Notes: generated by a model not told the origin, from the sequence alone. Numbered from the stretch's first letter, positions 1 through 9,125 are shown. The stretch: DNA of 36,419 bases from Candidatus Moraniibacteriota bacterium (GCA_030679895.1 JAUXSN010000002.1:1-36419), one strand, 5' to 3'. Program-made: numbers and translations.

Positions 1-6
1 CCGTTT

Positions 7-642
7 ATGGAAAAATTGATTAAAGAACGAAAATTAAACTTATTTGTCCTATCTAGTTCCCTTTATGTTTCATTTCAGCTTTTTGCCAATATCCTTTCAA
101 CCAAAATAGCCATATTGCCATATTTCAATCTGGCCATCGACGGAGGAACAGTCATTTATCCGCTCACTTTCACGTTGCGCGACTTCGTCCACAAAACCCA
201 CGGGAAAAAAGACGCCCGGCAGGTGATCATCATCGCGGCCGCTCTCAACGCCGTGATGTTCGGCCTCTTTTGGCTCGTCGGGAAAATGACTCCCGACCCG
301 ACCTGGCAATTCCAAAGGGCATACGAGCAAATTTTGCTTCCCGTGGGACGAATAGTCCTCGCGAGCATCATCGCCCAAGTGATTTCGGAGCTCATTGATA
401 CGGAAATTTTCAGTAGGGTATATAAAAAAACCAGTGATGCTGTGGCGGTTTTTTCGTCAAATAGCATCAGCTTGGTCGTGGACAGTTTCATTTTCAGCTT
501 CATCGCTTTTCTCGGCGTTTTGCCGTTTGCGACGGTGATGCAAATATTCGTCGCGAACATTTTGGTCAAATTCGTCATCAGCACTTTGAGTGTGCCGACG
601 ATAAAGCTGATCCCAAGAACAGCGAAATTTGAGGATATATAA
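7..642 (+). CDS. Queuosine precursor transporter (YhhQ/VUT family)
   Basis: This 211-residue, largely hydrophobic protein has about five to six membrane segments and resembles the YhhQ/VUT family (DUF165), whose members import queuosine precursors such as preQ0/preQ1. Family-like stretches are the N-terminal LFANILSTKIA, the GTVIYPLTFTLRDFVHK segment and the ISELIDTEIFSRV stretch, which carries polar and charged residues inside a membrane region. Length fits the family. The ATG lies 6 nt from the window edge, so no upstream promoter can be seen. pyrE follows 25 nt after the stop. No queuosine biosynthesis gene is in the window, so substrate assignment rests on family resemblance alone. Confidence 0.85.
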   Translation: MEKLIKERKLNLFVLSSSLYVSFQLFANILSTKIAILPYFNLAIDGGTVIYPLTFTLRDFVHKTHGKKDARQVIIIAAALNAVMFGLFWLVGKMTPDPTWQFQRAYEQILLPVGRIVLASIIAQVISELIDTEIFSRVYKKTSDAVAVFSSNSISLVVDSFIFSFIAFLGVLPFATVMQIFVANILVKFVISTLSVPTIKLIPRTAKFEDI

Positions 643-667
643 GGATAAATTTTTAATTTTAAATTTT

Positions 668-1354
668 ATGGAAATGATACCACCACAAGAAGAGGAAAAT
701 ACACTAGAACAAACACAAAAAAAAGTTGCTCGAGCTCTTTTAGAAATTGGAGCAGTTGGATTCAGGCCCGAAGATCCGATTCAATTTAAATCTGGCATTT
801 GGTCCCCTGTATATGTTGATAACCGTCTTTTCACCTCTAATCCAAACGAATGGAAAGATGTTATTGAAGGATTTCAGAATTTGATAAAAGAAAAAGCGCT
901 TTCATTTGATATGATTGCAGGTATAGAGTCTGCCGGTATTTCTCATAGTGCCGTTTTAGGATATCAAGAAAAAAAGCCCATGGTTTATGTGAAAAAAGAA
1001 GTAAAGGAGCACGGAACAAGAAAAAGGATCGAGGGCGGAAAAGTTGAAGGAAAAAAAGTGCTTTTGCTTGAAGATTTGGTTTCAACGGGAGGTAGCAGCA
1101 TATCCGGAGTGAATGTTCTACGAGAAGAAGGCGCTCAAGTTGATGACTGTGTCGTGATTGTAAGTTATGGTATGAAGAAAGCAACGGAAAAGTTTGATAA
1201 AGAAAAAGTTAATCTTCATACTCTCACATCCTTTCCTGTAATTTTAGAAGAAGCAGTGTCTATGGGCAAAATATCAGATGAAGTATCGGAGACAGTAAAA
1301 GATTGGCTTGCCGATCCTGATGGCTGGGCGGGGAGGCATGGATTTGATAAATAA
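668..1354 (+). CDS. pyrE: Orotate phosphoribosyltransferase
   Basis: The enzyme transfers orotate to PRPP to make orotidine 5'-monophosphate, the penultimate step of UMP synthesis. The PRPP-binding signature VLLLEDLVSTGGSS lies near residues 131-144. The catalytic-loop region reads YVKKEVKEHGTRKRIEGG, with the expected lysines and a histidine, and the N-terminal substrate region reads FKSGIWSPVYVDNR. I take the ATG at 668 rather than the ORF-track start at 629. The extra 13 residues would overlap the end of the transporter gene, and MEMIPPQEEENT is a more natural start. The protein is then 228 residues, normal for bacterial PyrE. pyrF follows in the same direction, so the pair catalyses consecutive steps. 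Confidence 0.93.
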   Translation: MEMIPPQEEENTLEQTQKKVARALLEIGAVGFRPEDPIQFKSGIWSPVYVDNRLFTSNPNEWKDVIEGFQNLIKEKALSFDMIAGIESAGISHSAVLGYQEKKPMVYVKKEVKEHGTRKRIEGGKVEGKKVLLLEDLVSTGGSSISGVNVLREEGAQVDDCVVIVSYGMKKATEKFDKEKVNLHTLTSFPVILEEAVSMGKISDEVSETVKDWLADPDGWAGRHGFDK

Positions 1355-1365
1355 TATACTTTATC

Positions 1366-1395
1366 TTGTATCAGTAAACTAGTTTACTGATACAA
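1366..1395. repeat. Perfect 30-bp palindrome between pyrE and pyrF
   Basis: The 30 bases form a perfect palindrome with half-site TTGTATCAGTAAACT and centre AACTAGTT. No T-run follows on either strand, so this is not a standard intrinsic terminator. It could be a binding site for a dimeric regulator or an RNA hairpin between the two pyr cistrons. Confidence 0.75.
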
Positions 1396-1430
1396 ACGTT
1401 CTTTAGCGCTAATAAGTAAATTTTATAAAC

Positions 1431-2228
1431 ATGCCCATTATTGACAAGTACAACGACCGATCAGACAAAGTTAATTCCCTCGCTTGCGTAGGGCTCGATT
1501 CGGAATTTGAAAAACTGCCGGAGCGCTTTAAGAAAATGGAAAATCCGCAGTTCGAATTCAATAAGTGGATCATTGATCAGACTCACGAATTCGTCGCCGC
1601 TTTCAAGACGAACATCGCTTTTTATGACCAGCGCGGCGATCAGGGACTCAAGGAGCTAAAAATGACGCAGGACTACATCAAAGAAAACCATCCGGATATT
1701 TTTCGAGTGTGCGATTCAAAAAGAGGTGACATCGGAAATACGAACAAAGGGTATGTTGATGAAATCCTTGATTGGCTGGATTTTGACGCTATGACCCTTC
1801 ATCCATATATGGGAAAAGAATCTCTGTTGCCGTTTCTTGAAAGAAAAGATAAGGGACTCATAATCCTTTGCCGCACTTCAAATCCAGGCGCGGGAGAGCT
1901 TCAGGATTTAATGATAAATAACAAGCCGGTCTGGCAGATAGTGGCAGAGAAAGTGCGGGACGAATGGAACGAGAATAATAATTGCATGTTGGTCGTTGGT
2001 GTGACCGTTCCAGAGGAAGCAAAAAGAATCCGCGAAATTGTAGGCGACATGACTTTTCTTATGCCCGGCGCCGGCGCCCAGGGAGGCGATATCGAAAAAA
2101 CCGTGAAAGCCTCACTTAATTCTCAAAATAAGGGTTTCATTCTCAATTCTTCCCGCGGAGTTATTTTTTCCGAAAATCCAAAAGAAGAAGCGAAGAAATT
2201 AAGGGACGAAATCAATAAGTATCGGTAA
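1431..2228 (+). CDS. pyrF: Orotidine 5'-phosphate decarboxylase
   Basis: This enzyme decarboxylates OMP to UMP. The catalytic signature CDSKRGDIGNT is at about residues 94-104, giving the D-x-K-x-x-D triad D95/K97/D100. An upstream AAFKTN supplies the other catalytic lysine (K59). The phosphate-binding region near the C terminus is recognisable as LMPGAGAQGGD and ILNSSRGVIF. At 265 residues, with DSKRGDIGNTNKGY, it fits the longer type-2 PyrF subfamily rather than the roughly 230-residue E. coli type. It lies 76 nt after pyrE, separated by a perfect palindrome, and ends at a strong bidirectional terminator. No other pyrimidine gene (carAB, pyrB, pyrC, pyrD) is in the window. Confidence 0.94.
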   Translation: MPIIDKYNDRSDKVNSLACVGLDSEFEKLPERFKKMENPQFEFNKWIIDQTHEFVAAFKTNIAFYDQRGDQGLKELKMTQDYIKENHPDIFRVCDSKRGDIGNTNKGYVDEILDWLDFDAMTLHPYMGKESLLPFLERKDKGLIILCRTSNPGAGELQDLMINNKPVWQIVAEKVRDEWNENNNCMLVVGVTVPEEAKRIREIVGDMTFLMPGAGAQGGDIEKTVKASLNSQNKGFILNSSRGVIFSENPKEEAKKLRDEINKYR

Positions 2229-2230
2229 AT

Positions 2231-2261
2231 AAAAACCCCGAAGCTTAGCTTCGGGGTTTTT
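2231..2261. terminator. Bidirectional intrinsic terminator between pyrF and purCE
   Basis: A 9-bp GC-rich stem, CCCCGAAGC / GCTTCGGGG, with a TTA loop is flanked by five A on the left and five T on the right. It can end both the pyrF transcript (+) and the convergent purB-purCE transcript (-). Confidence 0.95.
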
Positions 2262-2294
2262 GTATTTTGTTAAATAATCCGGCCATCTAATATA

Positions 2295-3605
2295 TCAGGT
2301 ATCGAAACTTTCCATTTTGAATCTCCGTTGCATATACGCGATTGGATTTTTTTTGGCCAAAATATTGAGCGCAAAATCGACCGCGTTGGATTCGCGTTCG
2401 ATCACCGCCATCGGGACATCCGAGGGCATCCGCAGGCTACTCCAGGCGTCCCCCGGAAAGATTTTGGCGGTCGCCGGAATGGAAATCACCGGCCAATGAG
2501 TATGAGTGGCAAGCACCGGTCCGAGTCCGTTGCTCAAACCCACTTTGGTGACAATCACTCCCCCGCCCGGAAATTCTCGCTCCAGATTTTCAAGTTCCTT
2601 GAGGCAAAGAGCGGTTTTTTTGTGTCCGGAAATTATTTTTTTCACCACTTTTATGCCCGGAATATCCGGCGCTTCCGGCGCTTCGTCTTTTTCCGAGCCG
2701 GTCCACAAAACCAGCGCCTGGTCGGGAATATACGGAAAATCTTGCACGAGGTCTGCCACAATTTGATACTTGGGTTCGATTGTTTCCAGATCTTCCCCGT
2801 CACGGAAAGCTTGCTTCGAAAGCTCTTTCCATTGGGGATCTCGCAAACGCCAGGAATCGTTATCAATTACGTCCGCTACCACCAGCTCCCCGTCTTTGGT
2901 CAACCCAAATTCAATCTTCATATCAAGCATCCTGTAATTTCTTTGCGAAAACGCGCCCTCGAGAACCAAAAAGGTTTTCCGCATAATTTCGTCCATTTTT
3001 TTGAGTCTTCCGGAATCTCCCAAAAGCACTTTTTCGCGTGGTATTGTCCTTTTGAGATCCGCTTCTTTGTCCCAAACCGGCTTCCAGGCAAAAAGCGGCT
3101 TCCAATCCTCCTCTTGCGGGTTGAGAATCACCGGATCGTCCTGTTCCGAGGTCAGGTCTTCGATCAGCGTTTCACCGGCAATGGAAACTCCCCCTTTGGT
3201 TGTCTTCAGGAAAAATTCATTCACGAGATGGCGAAAATAGACCGGCGGCTTGCCCTCTGAAACTGCCATTTGCGGATTTCTTTTAAGATAACTGCCGAAA
3301 GCGTAGCGCCTCGGCACGGCTTCAACTAGGATCATTTGGCAAGGCTTGGCGGCAAACTCTGTTTCGGAGATTTGCTCCACGAAGTGCGTGGGAATTCCCG
3401 CTTTGTTCAAAAGCTCAAACACCCGGCAAGTCGTGAGATTTGAATTCTTGCCTTTGCTTTTGAATTTTTTGGTATATTTTGGATCGTTGAACGCGGTAAT
3501 GTCGTCTTTGTATTCGACGATTACCGTCTTGAGATCTTTTTTGTTTTCCCAAATTTTTTTGGTTTTTCCCTCCGCGATCAAATCGCCTTTTTGATACTGC
3601 GACAT
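2295..3605 (-). CDS. Bifunctional SAICAR synthetase / AIR carboxylase (PurC-PurE fusion, PAICS-like)
   Basis: Residues 1-270 are a SAICAR synthetase: GKTKKIW nucleotide loop, VPRRYAFGSYLKRNP and a C-terminal DVIDNDSWRLRDP. Residues 295-430 are a PurE carboxylase domain with GS (303-304), SGHKK (326-330), GLSNGLGPVLA and DAWSSLRMPS. The order PurC then PurE and the GxSNGLGPV / WSSLRxPS motifs match animal PAICS, whose class II PurE carboxylates AIR with CO2 directly and needs no PurK. Most bacteria keep purC and purE separate. One deviation is ISGHKK where families usually have SAH. The gene starts 22 nt after the purB stop, so the two are probably co-transcribed. A terminator lies beyond the stop. 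PurK absence cannot be judged from this window. Confidence 0.93.
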   Translation of the reverse strand: MSQYQKGDLIAEGKTKKIWENKKDLKTVIVEYKDDITAFNDPKYTKKFKSKGKNSNLTTCRVFELLNKAGIPTHFVEQISETEFAAKPCQMILVEAVPRRYAFGSYLKRNPQMAVSEGKPPVYFRHLVNEFFLKTTKGGVSIAGETLIEDLTSEQDDPVILNPQEEDWKPLFAWKPVWDKEADLKRTIPREKVLLGDSGRLKKMDEIMRKTFLVLEGAFSQRNYRMLDMKIEFGLTKDGELVVADVIDNDSWRLRDPQWKELSKQAFRDGEDLETIEPKYQIVADLVQDFPYIPDQALVLWTGSEKDEAPEAPDIPGIKVVKKIISGHKKTALCLKELENLEREFPGGGVIVTKVGLSNGLGPVLATHTHWPVISIPATAKIFPGDAWSSLRMPSDVPMAVIERESNAVDFALNILAKKNPIAYMQRRFKMESFDT

Positions 3606-3627
3606 AAAAATAATTTAATTGTATATA

Positions 3628-4932
3628 TTAATTCTTGCCAAAAACTCTTTCAAATATATAATCCACATGTTTCAGCTTCAGCTTCAAATCAAAACACTCT
3701 TCCAACTCTTTTCCACTGATATATTTCATAACTTCTTTATTTTTCCGCAAAGCCTCCTGAAAATCTTCCCGGCTTTCCCAGCAATTTTGGGCAATATCGC
3801 GGACGATTTTATAGGCATCTTCCCGCGGGAGATTGCTCTTCTCGGCCAGTAGCGTCTGAACCTCCTGGGAGAAAACCAATCCTTTGGTGAGAAAAATATT
3901 TTCCTTCATCTTCTCGGGATAGGCTATCAATTTTTCCAGGCTGCCCGCCAGGCGGTTCAGCATATAATCAAGGAGTATCGAAGCGTCGGGTAAAAATATT
4001 CTTTCCTGGCCCGAGTTGGAAATGTCCCGCTCATCCCAAGTGCTTATTGTTCCGAGAGCCGTCACCGCGTATCCCCGCATCATATTCGCCATGCCGGATA
4101 AATTTTCGAAGGATATGGGATTACGCTTATGGGGCATAGCCGATGAGCCCCTTTGATTTTTGGGATCGAAATATTCCTGCGCCTCGAGAATTTCCGTTCT
4201 CTGCAACGTTCTGATGTTCACGCATATTTTTTCCACCGTCCCGGCAATGATCGCGAGAGTTGAAACGTATTCCGCAATGATATCGCGGGAAATAATTTGA
4301 GTGGCAATAATCGGTTTAAGACCGAGGATTTGGCAAGTTTCCTCTTCGATCTTGGGATCGAGCGTATACATTCCGACGGCTCCGGAAATTTTCCCGACCG
4401 CCACCCGTTCGCGTAATTTTTTCAGCCGATCTTCATGCCGCGCGAATTCGTCATACCATTTGGCCAGTTTCACGCCGAAAGTTATCGGCTCGGCGTGTAC
4501 ACCATGCGTGCGGCCAATTTGCGCCACATCTTTATATTCAAACGCTTTATTTTTTAAAACTTCTTTGTTTTTTTTAACGCGATCCAGCAGCAGATCAATG
4601 CTAGCCGCCAATTGCAAGCTTAGAGCCGTATCCTGCGTGTCATACGAAGTCATTCCGGCATGCCAAAAAGGCCGCAGTTTTTCGGGAAGCTGGGGCGAGG
4701 TGTGCATAAGAAAGGCGATCACATCATGTTTTGTGATCTCTTTTTCAATTCGGTTGATTTCTTCCGGATCTATTTTTATCGATTCAACCAGATTTTCCGG
4801 AATTTTTACCTTAAGCAGGCCAAGATTAACTTTGGCTCGCAGTACGGCGATCTCGACTTTAACCCAATTGCGAAATTTGGTTTCGTTGCTCCAAATTTGG
4901 CTCATTTCCTTGGTGGAATATCTCGAAATCAT
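3628..4932 (-). CDS. purB: Adenylosuccinate lyase
   Basis: PurB cleaves SAICAR to AICAR plus fumarate, and adenylosuccinate to AMP plus fumarate. The fumarase/aspartase superfamily signature SSAMPHKRNPI is at residues 263-273, and the substrate and catalytic motifs TSYDTQDTA and GRTHGVHAEP are at about 95-103 and 140-149. The length of 434 residues is normal for the short bacterial form. The ATG start sits about 70 nt downstream of a TATAAT-like box. The purCE fusion follows after 22 nt, so the enzymes that make and cleave SAICAR are in one transcription unit. Confidence 0.95.
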   Translation of the reverse strand: MISRYSTKEMSQIWSNETKFRNWVKVEIAVLRAKVNLGLLKVKIPENLVESIKIDPEEINRIEKEITKHDVIAFLMHTSPQLPEKLRPFWHAGMTSYDTQDTALSLQLAASIDLLLDRVKKNKEVLKNKAFEYKDVAQIGRTHGVHAEPITFGVKLAKWYDEFARHEDRLKKLRERVAVGKISGAVGMYTLDPKIEEETCQILGLKPIIATQIISRDIIAEYVSTLAIIAGTVEKICVNIRTLQRTEILEAQEYFDPKNQRGSSAMPHKRNPISFENLSGMANMMRGYAVTALGTISTWDERDISNSGQERIFLPDASILLDYMLNRLAGSLEKLIAYPEKMKENIFLTKGLVFSQEVQTLLAEKSNLPREDAYKIVRDIAQNCWESREDFQEALRKNKEVMKYISGKELEECFDLKLKLKHVDYIFERVFGKN

Positions 4933-5006
4933 GCTTTATATATCAATAATAGTTAGGTTGATTTTCCTAAATATTATTCTAGAGGATAAACATTCTGTTG
5001 TCCAAA

Positions 5007-5012
5007 ATTATA
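5007..5012 (-). promoter_or_regulatory. Candidate -10 box for purB
   Basis: On the minus strand the copA-purB gap contains GCGTATAATTTT, a consensus TATAAT, about 75 nt upstream of the purB ATG. No good -35 hexamer is seen at 17 nt, so the assignment is tentative. It would start transcription just past the copA stop codon. Confidence 0.4.
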
Positions 5013-5025
5013 CGCCAAAGTATTA

Positions 5026-7248
5026 TCATTTCTTATATATCCGCAAGCTGTTCGCCACCACCGAAACCGAGCTCATGGACATCGCAGCGGCGGCGATGAT
5101 CGGGCTCAAGAGCCCTGCCGCGGCCAAAGGAATGGCAATAACGTTATAGGCAAAGGCCCAAAAAAGATTTTGCTTGATCGTCTTGAAAGTGAGACGGGAA
5201 ATTTTGATCGCTTCGACCACTTTCTCAAGATTATTTTGAATGAGGATTATTTGGCCGGCTTCTTTCGCGATGTCTGTCGCCGATCCCATAGCGATTCCAA
5301 GATCGGCTTGCACGAGGCTCGGCGCGTCATTGATTCCGTCGCCGACAAAAATAACTTTTTCGCCCTGCTTTTGAAGCTTCTTCACTTCCTCCGACTTTTC
5401 CGATGGCAGAACCTCCGCCAAAACTTTTGCGATCCCGAGTTCCTGCGCCACGGCTTCGGCGGTTTTTTTGTTGTCCCCTGTTATCATCGCGAGCTCGAGT
5501 CCCATATTCTTGAGTTCCTCGATCACTTTTTTTGATTCATCCCGAATCTCGTCGGCGACCACAATGGCTCCGACAATTTGAGCTCCATGCGCCACAAAAA
5601 GCCGCGTTCCCGTTCCCAATTTATCATCACTAATGATTCCGTCCGCCCATTTTGTCTCTAAATTATTTTCTTCCAACAATTTTTTGTTTCCCAAAAGCAA
5701 AGCTGTTTTATGTTCCACGCAATTGGCTTTTATCCCTTTTCCTCTTATTTCTTTCACATTCTCGAGTTCCGCCAGTTTAATATTCCTCCCCTCAATATGT
5801 TTCGCTACTGCTTTTGAAAGCGGATGGTCTGAATTTTTGGCAAGGCTCGCCGCAATTTTCAGAATTTTATCTTCCGTGAATTTATGCCCCGGATTACTGA
5901 TTATTTTTTGCACTTCCGGTTTTCCGCGAGTCAGCGTTCCCGTCTTATCGAACACAACTATAGTGATGTCTTTCGCTCTTTCAAAACTTTCCCCTTCTTT
6001 AAAAAGGATTCCATTTTTCGATCCCCGACCAGTTCCAACCATAATGGCCGTCGGAGTAGCCAGGCCCAAGGCGCAAGGGCAGGCGATCACCAAAACCGCC
6101 ACAGCATTTATGATCGCTATCGCCAAGTTATGACTGAAAAGATACCAACCGAAGAAAGTTAGAAAGGCCACGCAGATTATCGCCGGCACAAAAATACCCG
6201 ATATTTTGTCGGCCAGTTTCTGGATCGGCGCTTTTGAGGATTGAGCCTCTTCGACAGTTCTGATTATTTGCGCGAGCACTGTTTCTTCGCCAATATGCGT
6301 TATTTTTATCTTAAGCACTCCGTCTAAGTTGACCGTCGCGCCGTATGCTGAAGAATATTTTTTCTTTTCCACCGGCAGGGATTCTCCGGTCAGCATCGAT
6401 TCATCAATATTGGATTCGCCCTCGACCACGATTCCATCGAGCGGAATTTTCTCTCCGGCTCGTACAATGATTGTATCGCCGACTTTAATTTCATAAATAT
6501 TTACTTCTTTTTCTTCGCCATTCACTATAAGCCGCGCTTTTTTTACCCCGAGTTCCAATAGTTTTCGCATCGCCTCCCCCGCTTGGCCGGTACTTTTGGC
6601 CTCAAAATATTTTCCGAGGATAATAAGGGTGATAATGAGCGCCGCCGATTCCAAATAGCCAACGCGCGCGGAAAATATCGCCCACAGGCTGTAGAAATAG
6701 GCCGTGAGCGTGCCAAGCGAAATCAAAGTGTCCATGTTGGCCCGCATTTTTTTGGCTTGCATATACGCCATCCGGTGAAAGCGCCAGCCGCAATAGAAAA
6801 CAACCACTGTTGCAAAAAAAAGATTGAGCCACATGACAAGATCGGTTTTCAAGATCAAAACACCCGTCTCAATCTTGAAAAACATACCAAGAAGGAGGGG
6901 GGCACTCAAAATGGCAGAACCCAAGAACGCTAGCCAATTTTTCCGGATATCCTCGCCGATATGTTCATGCTCGCCATTTTCCATGAGCATTCGATGTTCT
7001 GTATGCTTCGTATGCTCCATGTTATGTGTTTCGTGTTCTACAACTTCATAGCCGTTATCCTTTATCACCTGCTTAACATCCTCCCCGCTCAAAACATCCG
7101 CGTCGTATTCAACAGACGCTTTTTTGGTCGCGAAGTTAACATTCGCGCTTAAAACACCTTTCCTTTTCAAAAGTTCTTTTTCGTTGTTTATGGCGCAAGA
7201 GGCGCAAGACATGCCGCTAATTTTAATTGATATTTTTTTTGATTCCAT
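5026..7248 (-). CDS. copA: Copper-translocating P1B-type ATPase
   Basis: This is a 740-residue heavy-metal P-type ATPase that exports monovalent copper across the cytoplasmic membrane. An N-terminal HMA domain carries GMSCASC (C15/C18). A histidine-rich linker (seven His between residues 72 and 96) precedes the membrane domain. The transmembrane metal site CPC is at 390-392, the phosphatase motif TGES at 287-290, the phosphorylation site DKTGTLT at 434-440, then SDHPLSKA with the P1B-specific HP dipeptide, and [11 protein letters not shown] with flanking ALGLATPTA points to copper or silver, not zinc. It is last in a csoR - HMA/TauE - copA operon and starts 11 nt after the upstream stop. The His-rich linker may buffer metal; that is inference. 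Confidence 0.96.
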   Translation of the reverse strand: MESKKISIKISGMSCASCAINNEKELLKRKGVLSANVNFATKKASVEYDADVLSGEDVKQVIKDNGYEVVEHETHNMEHTKHTEHRMLMENGEHEHIGEDIRKNWLAFLGSAILSAPLLLGMFFKIETGVLILKTDLVMWLNLFFATVVVFYCGWRFHRMAYMQAKKMRANMDTLISLGTLTAYFYSLWAIFSARVGYLESAALIITLIILGKYFEAKSTGQAGEAMRKLLELGVKKARLIVNGEEKEVNIYEIKVGDTIIVRAGEKIPLDGIVVEGESNIDESMLTGESLPVEKKKYSSAYGATVNLDGVLKIKITHIGEETVLAQIIRTVEEAQSSKAPIQKLADKISGIFVPAIICVAFLTFFGWYLFSHNLAIAIINAVAVLVIACPCALGLATPTAIMVGTGRGSKNGILFKEGESFERAKDITIVVFDKTGTLTRGKPEVQKIISNPGHKFTEDKILKIAASLAKNSDHPLSKAVAKHIEGRNIKLAELENVKEIRGKGIKANCVEHKTALLLGNKKLLEENNLETKWADGIISDDKLGTGTRLFVAHGAQIVGAIVVADEIRDESKKVIEELKNMGLELAMITGDNKKTAEAVAQELGIAKVLAEVLPSEKSEEVKKLQKQGEKVIFVGDGINDAPSLVQADLGIAMGSATDIAKEAGQIILIQNNLEKVVEAIKISRLTFKTIKQNLFWAFAYNVIAIPLAAAGLLSPIIAAAAMSMSSVSVVANSLRIYKK

Positions 7249-7259
7249 AAATTTGGATC

Positions 7260-8657
7260 TTATTCCACTATAAATTTACCCCGCACCATTCCCATTCCGC
7301 AGCTGAAGGCGATCTCGCCGGATTTTTGAGGAGTGAATTGCACCACATTTTCGCCATACTTCAAATTTTTCGAAATATTGAAAGACGGCACGATGATCGT
7401 GCTGGTGCAGCCGCTGACATTCACACCGTTGATAACCCATCTTACGGGAACACCCTGCTTTATCTTGAAAACGCTCGGTTCAAACCCGCTTGAGGTTACG
7501 TTCATAGTTATGGTTTGTTCGACCTGGCTCGCGGTCTGTTTTTGAACGGGTGCAGTATCGCTTTTTACCGCAATCTCTTTTTTATTGTTATTCGAACTTA
7601 TGACATTTGTCTTCACGCCCTTGAGAGCCAGACCGGAATTGAGCGTATAAATGGCAAAAATTATGATGAGAGCCCCCGCCACTTTTTGAAATACCACGAA
7701 TCCCCGATTTTTTGCGAAGGATGCCGTGATACCCAAAACCAGAAGTGTTGGTACTGTGCCAAGCGCGAAGAGAAACAGGCTCAAGGCGCCAATCAGAAAA
7801 CTGCCGGAAGCCAGCGCGAAGAGCTGCATACTTTGAGTGAACCCGCAGGGAAGAAAAAAACTTAAACCGCCCAGAAGAAAGGGAGCTGCTTTATGTTCCG
7901 AGCGCTTCAATTCTTTCCATTTGCCGCTAAAACTTTTGGGCATTCGAATCCCGACAGCTGAAAGCGAAGGAACAATCCCCAGGATATTCAGTCCCAGCCA
8001 TCCCATAACCACGGCGATGATGATCGTATAGGCGGAAATGAAATTGCCGGATACATTCAGTTCTCCGCCGATGATTCCCAACAGTCCGCCTAAAAGAAAA
8101 AATGCCGCCAATCGTCCGGTATGAAAAAATAAATTCGGCCGGACGGCGCTTTCAAAAAAACCTTTCCCGCTGCTTTGATACTTCTCGGAAAAAGCGATTA
8201 TTACCGCTCCCACCACCGCGAGACACGAAGAGACGGAAGCAACCAGACCGATAAGAAAAGATACTCCGTATGACAGCGTTGCGCTTTTAATATTAATCGC
8301 ATCAACGAAGCTGGCGCTTTGAAAAAGGCGACACAGTAATAAAATGATTAGGGTAATAATGCCCGCGTTCAGCCAGTCCTGCCACGTAGCTTTGTTTTTC
8401 CCGCCATTTTCTTTTTCGGCTTGCCTCGCCGATAGACGGGACGGATTATTTTCAGTAGCGGCATAGCCGTATTTTTTGGCAATTTCTTTTATCGCGTCGA
8501 GATCCGGCTCCGTTTCTTGGTAAAAAATTTCGGCCGTATTGTTTTTCCAATCCACTTTTACATCCGCCACACCGGCGACATTTCTGAATTCACCATCGAG
8601 CAATTTTTCGCAGCTCGCGCAATGCATCCCTTGGATATAGATTTTTTTTGAACGCAT
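7260..8657 (-). CDS. HMA domain - TauE/SafE (DsbD-like) membrane domain - cupredoxin-like fusion
   Basis: Three parts are visible. Residues 1-70 are a heavy-metal-associated domain with GMHCASC (C13/C16). Residues about 93-345 are a set of hydrophobic helices like the sulfite-exporter TauE/SafE or UreH/DsbD-like membrane family, including [17 protein letters not shown] with a membrane cysteine. After a polar linker, the last 85 residues resemble a cupredoxin_1 domain: [20 protein letters not shown], then a cysteine loop and a C-terminal [11 protein letters not shown]. Proteins of this layout sit beside copper ATPases in many bacteria and are thought to move or sequester copper at the membrane. 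The exact function is not known. Its place between csoR and copA supports copper handling. Confidence 0.88.
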   Translation of the reverse strand: MRSKKIYIQGMHCASCEKLLDGEFRNVAGVADVKVDWKNNTAEIFYQETEPDLDAIKEIAKKYGYAATENNPSRLSARQAEKENGGKNKATWQDWLNAGIITLIILLLCRLFQSASFVDAINIKSATLSYGVSFLIGLVASVSSCLAVVGAVIIAFSEKYQSSGKGFFESAVRPNLFFHTGRLAAFFLLGGLLGIIGGELNVSGNFISAYTIIIAVVMGWLGLNILGIVPSLSAVGIRMPKSFSGKWKELKRSEHKAAPFLLGGLSFFLPCGFTQSMQLFALASGSFLIGALSLFLFALGTVPTLLVLGITASFAKNRGFVVFQKVAGALIIIFAIYTLNSGLALKGVKTNVISSNNNKKEIAVKSDTAPVQKQTASQVEQTITMNVTSSGFEPSVFKIKQGVPVRWVINGVNVSGCTSTIIVPSFNISKNLKYGENVVQFTPQKSGEIAFSCGMGMVRGKFIVE

Positions 8658-8670
8658 ATTTTTTCCAAGA

Positions 8671-8705
8671 TCCGACCTTGGGGCGACCCTAAGGTTGGAC
8701 CTTAG
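8671..8705. repeat. Overlapping alternative hairpins in the csoR-HMA/TauE gap
   Basis: Two inverted repeats overlap. CCTTGGGG/CCCTAAGG (8676-8694, one mismatch) shares its right arm with the perfect CTAAGGT/ACCTTAG (8689-8705). Only one can form at a time in the csoR operon transcript. No strong U-run follows. Confidence 0.55.
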
Positions 8706-8715
8706 TATATCATTA

Positions 8716-9006
8716 TTATTTCGACAATCTGCTAATATTCAGTATCTCATCGATCATTTCTTGCTTTCGCTTCTCATTCGTCCCCCGCATAGCGCTCACA
8801 AAACAGCTGTTGAGATGCCGCTCCAGCAGCTTATTATTGGCCGACTTCAAAAGGCCGATGACCGCCAAATTCTGCTGGAGGATATCAATGCAGTATTCCT
8901 TATTTTCAACCATTTTTATTACGTTTCCGAGATGGCTATGGGCTTTCTTCAGCGCCGTAATGATTTCTTTATTTTTATCGGATAAATCGGTTTTGACATT
9001 TGACAT
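8716..9006 (-). CDS. csoR: CsoR-family copper-sensing repressor
   Basis: This 96-residue all-helical DUF156 protein matches the CsoR/RcnR/FrmR family. The Cu(I)-binding C-H-C triad is present as C39 (EYCIDIL), H64 and C68 (RHLNSC), the spacing seen in characterised CsoR proteins. RcnR-type nickel sensors need an N-terminal histidine ligand and FrmR differs in the third ligand, so copper is the better call. It is first in the operon with the HMA/TauE fusion and copA. A matching inverted repeat overlaps its promoter, which suggests copper-relieved autorepression of all three genes. The short C-terminal tail ISRLSK is unremarkable. Confidence 0.93.
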   Translation of the reverse strand: MSNVKTDLSDKNKEIITALKKAHSHLGNVIKMVENKEYCIDILQQNLAVIGLLKSANNKLLERHLNSCFVSAMRGTNEKRKQEMIDEILNISRLSK

Positions 9007-9028
9007 GTGAGTTTTAAGCTTTATTTAT

Positions 9029-9045
9029 TACCTCCCCCCTAGGTA
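9029..9045 (-). promoter_or_regulatory. Candidate CsoR operator
   Basis: The minus strand reads TACCT-AGGGGGG-AGGTA: perfect 5-bp arms around a G tract, the general form of CsoR operators (T-A-C-C ... G-rich ... G-G-T-A). It lies just downstream of the csoR -10 region and 22 nt before its ATG, so bound repressor would block initiation. Confidence 0.65.
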
Positions 9046-9048
9046 TAC

Positions 9049-9075
9049 ACTATACTCTACTCCAGATGCTGTCAA
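9049..9075 (-). promoter_or_regulatory. Candidate csoR operon promoter
   Basis: On the minus strand a consensus TTGACA (9070-9075) is followed by TATAGT (9049-9054) at a 15-nt spacer. A TAGTGT at 17 nt is an alternative -10. The spacing is short, as in some metal-regulated promoters. The operator-like repeat is immediately downstream. Confidence 0.5.
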
Positions 9076-9125
9076 ATTATTTCAATGACGTTTGGATTTC
9101 TTTCATTTCATGACATTAGCGTACT

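Noticed and set aside
2328-3260. Plus-strand ORF of 310 residues
   Set aside because: It is antisense to the PurC-PurE fusion, whose motifs are unmistakable; the ORF has no recognisable family.
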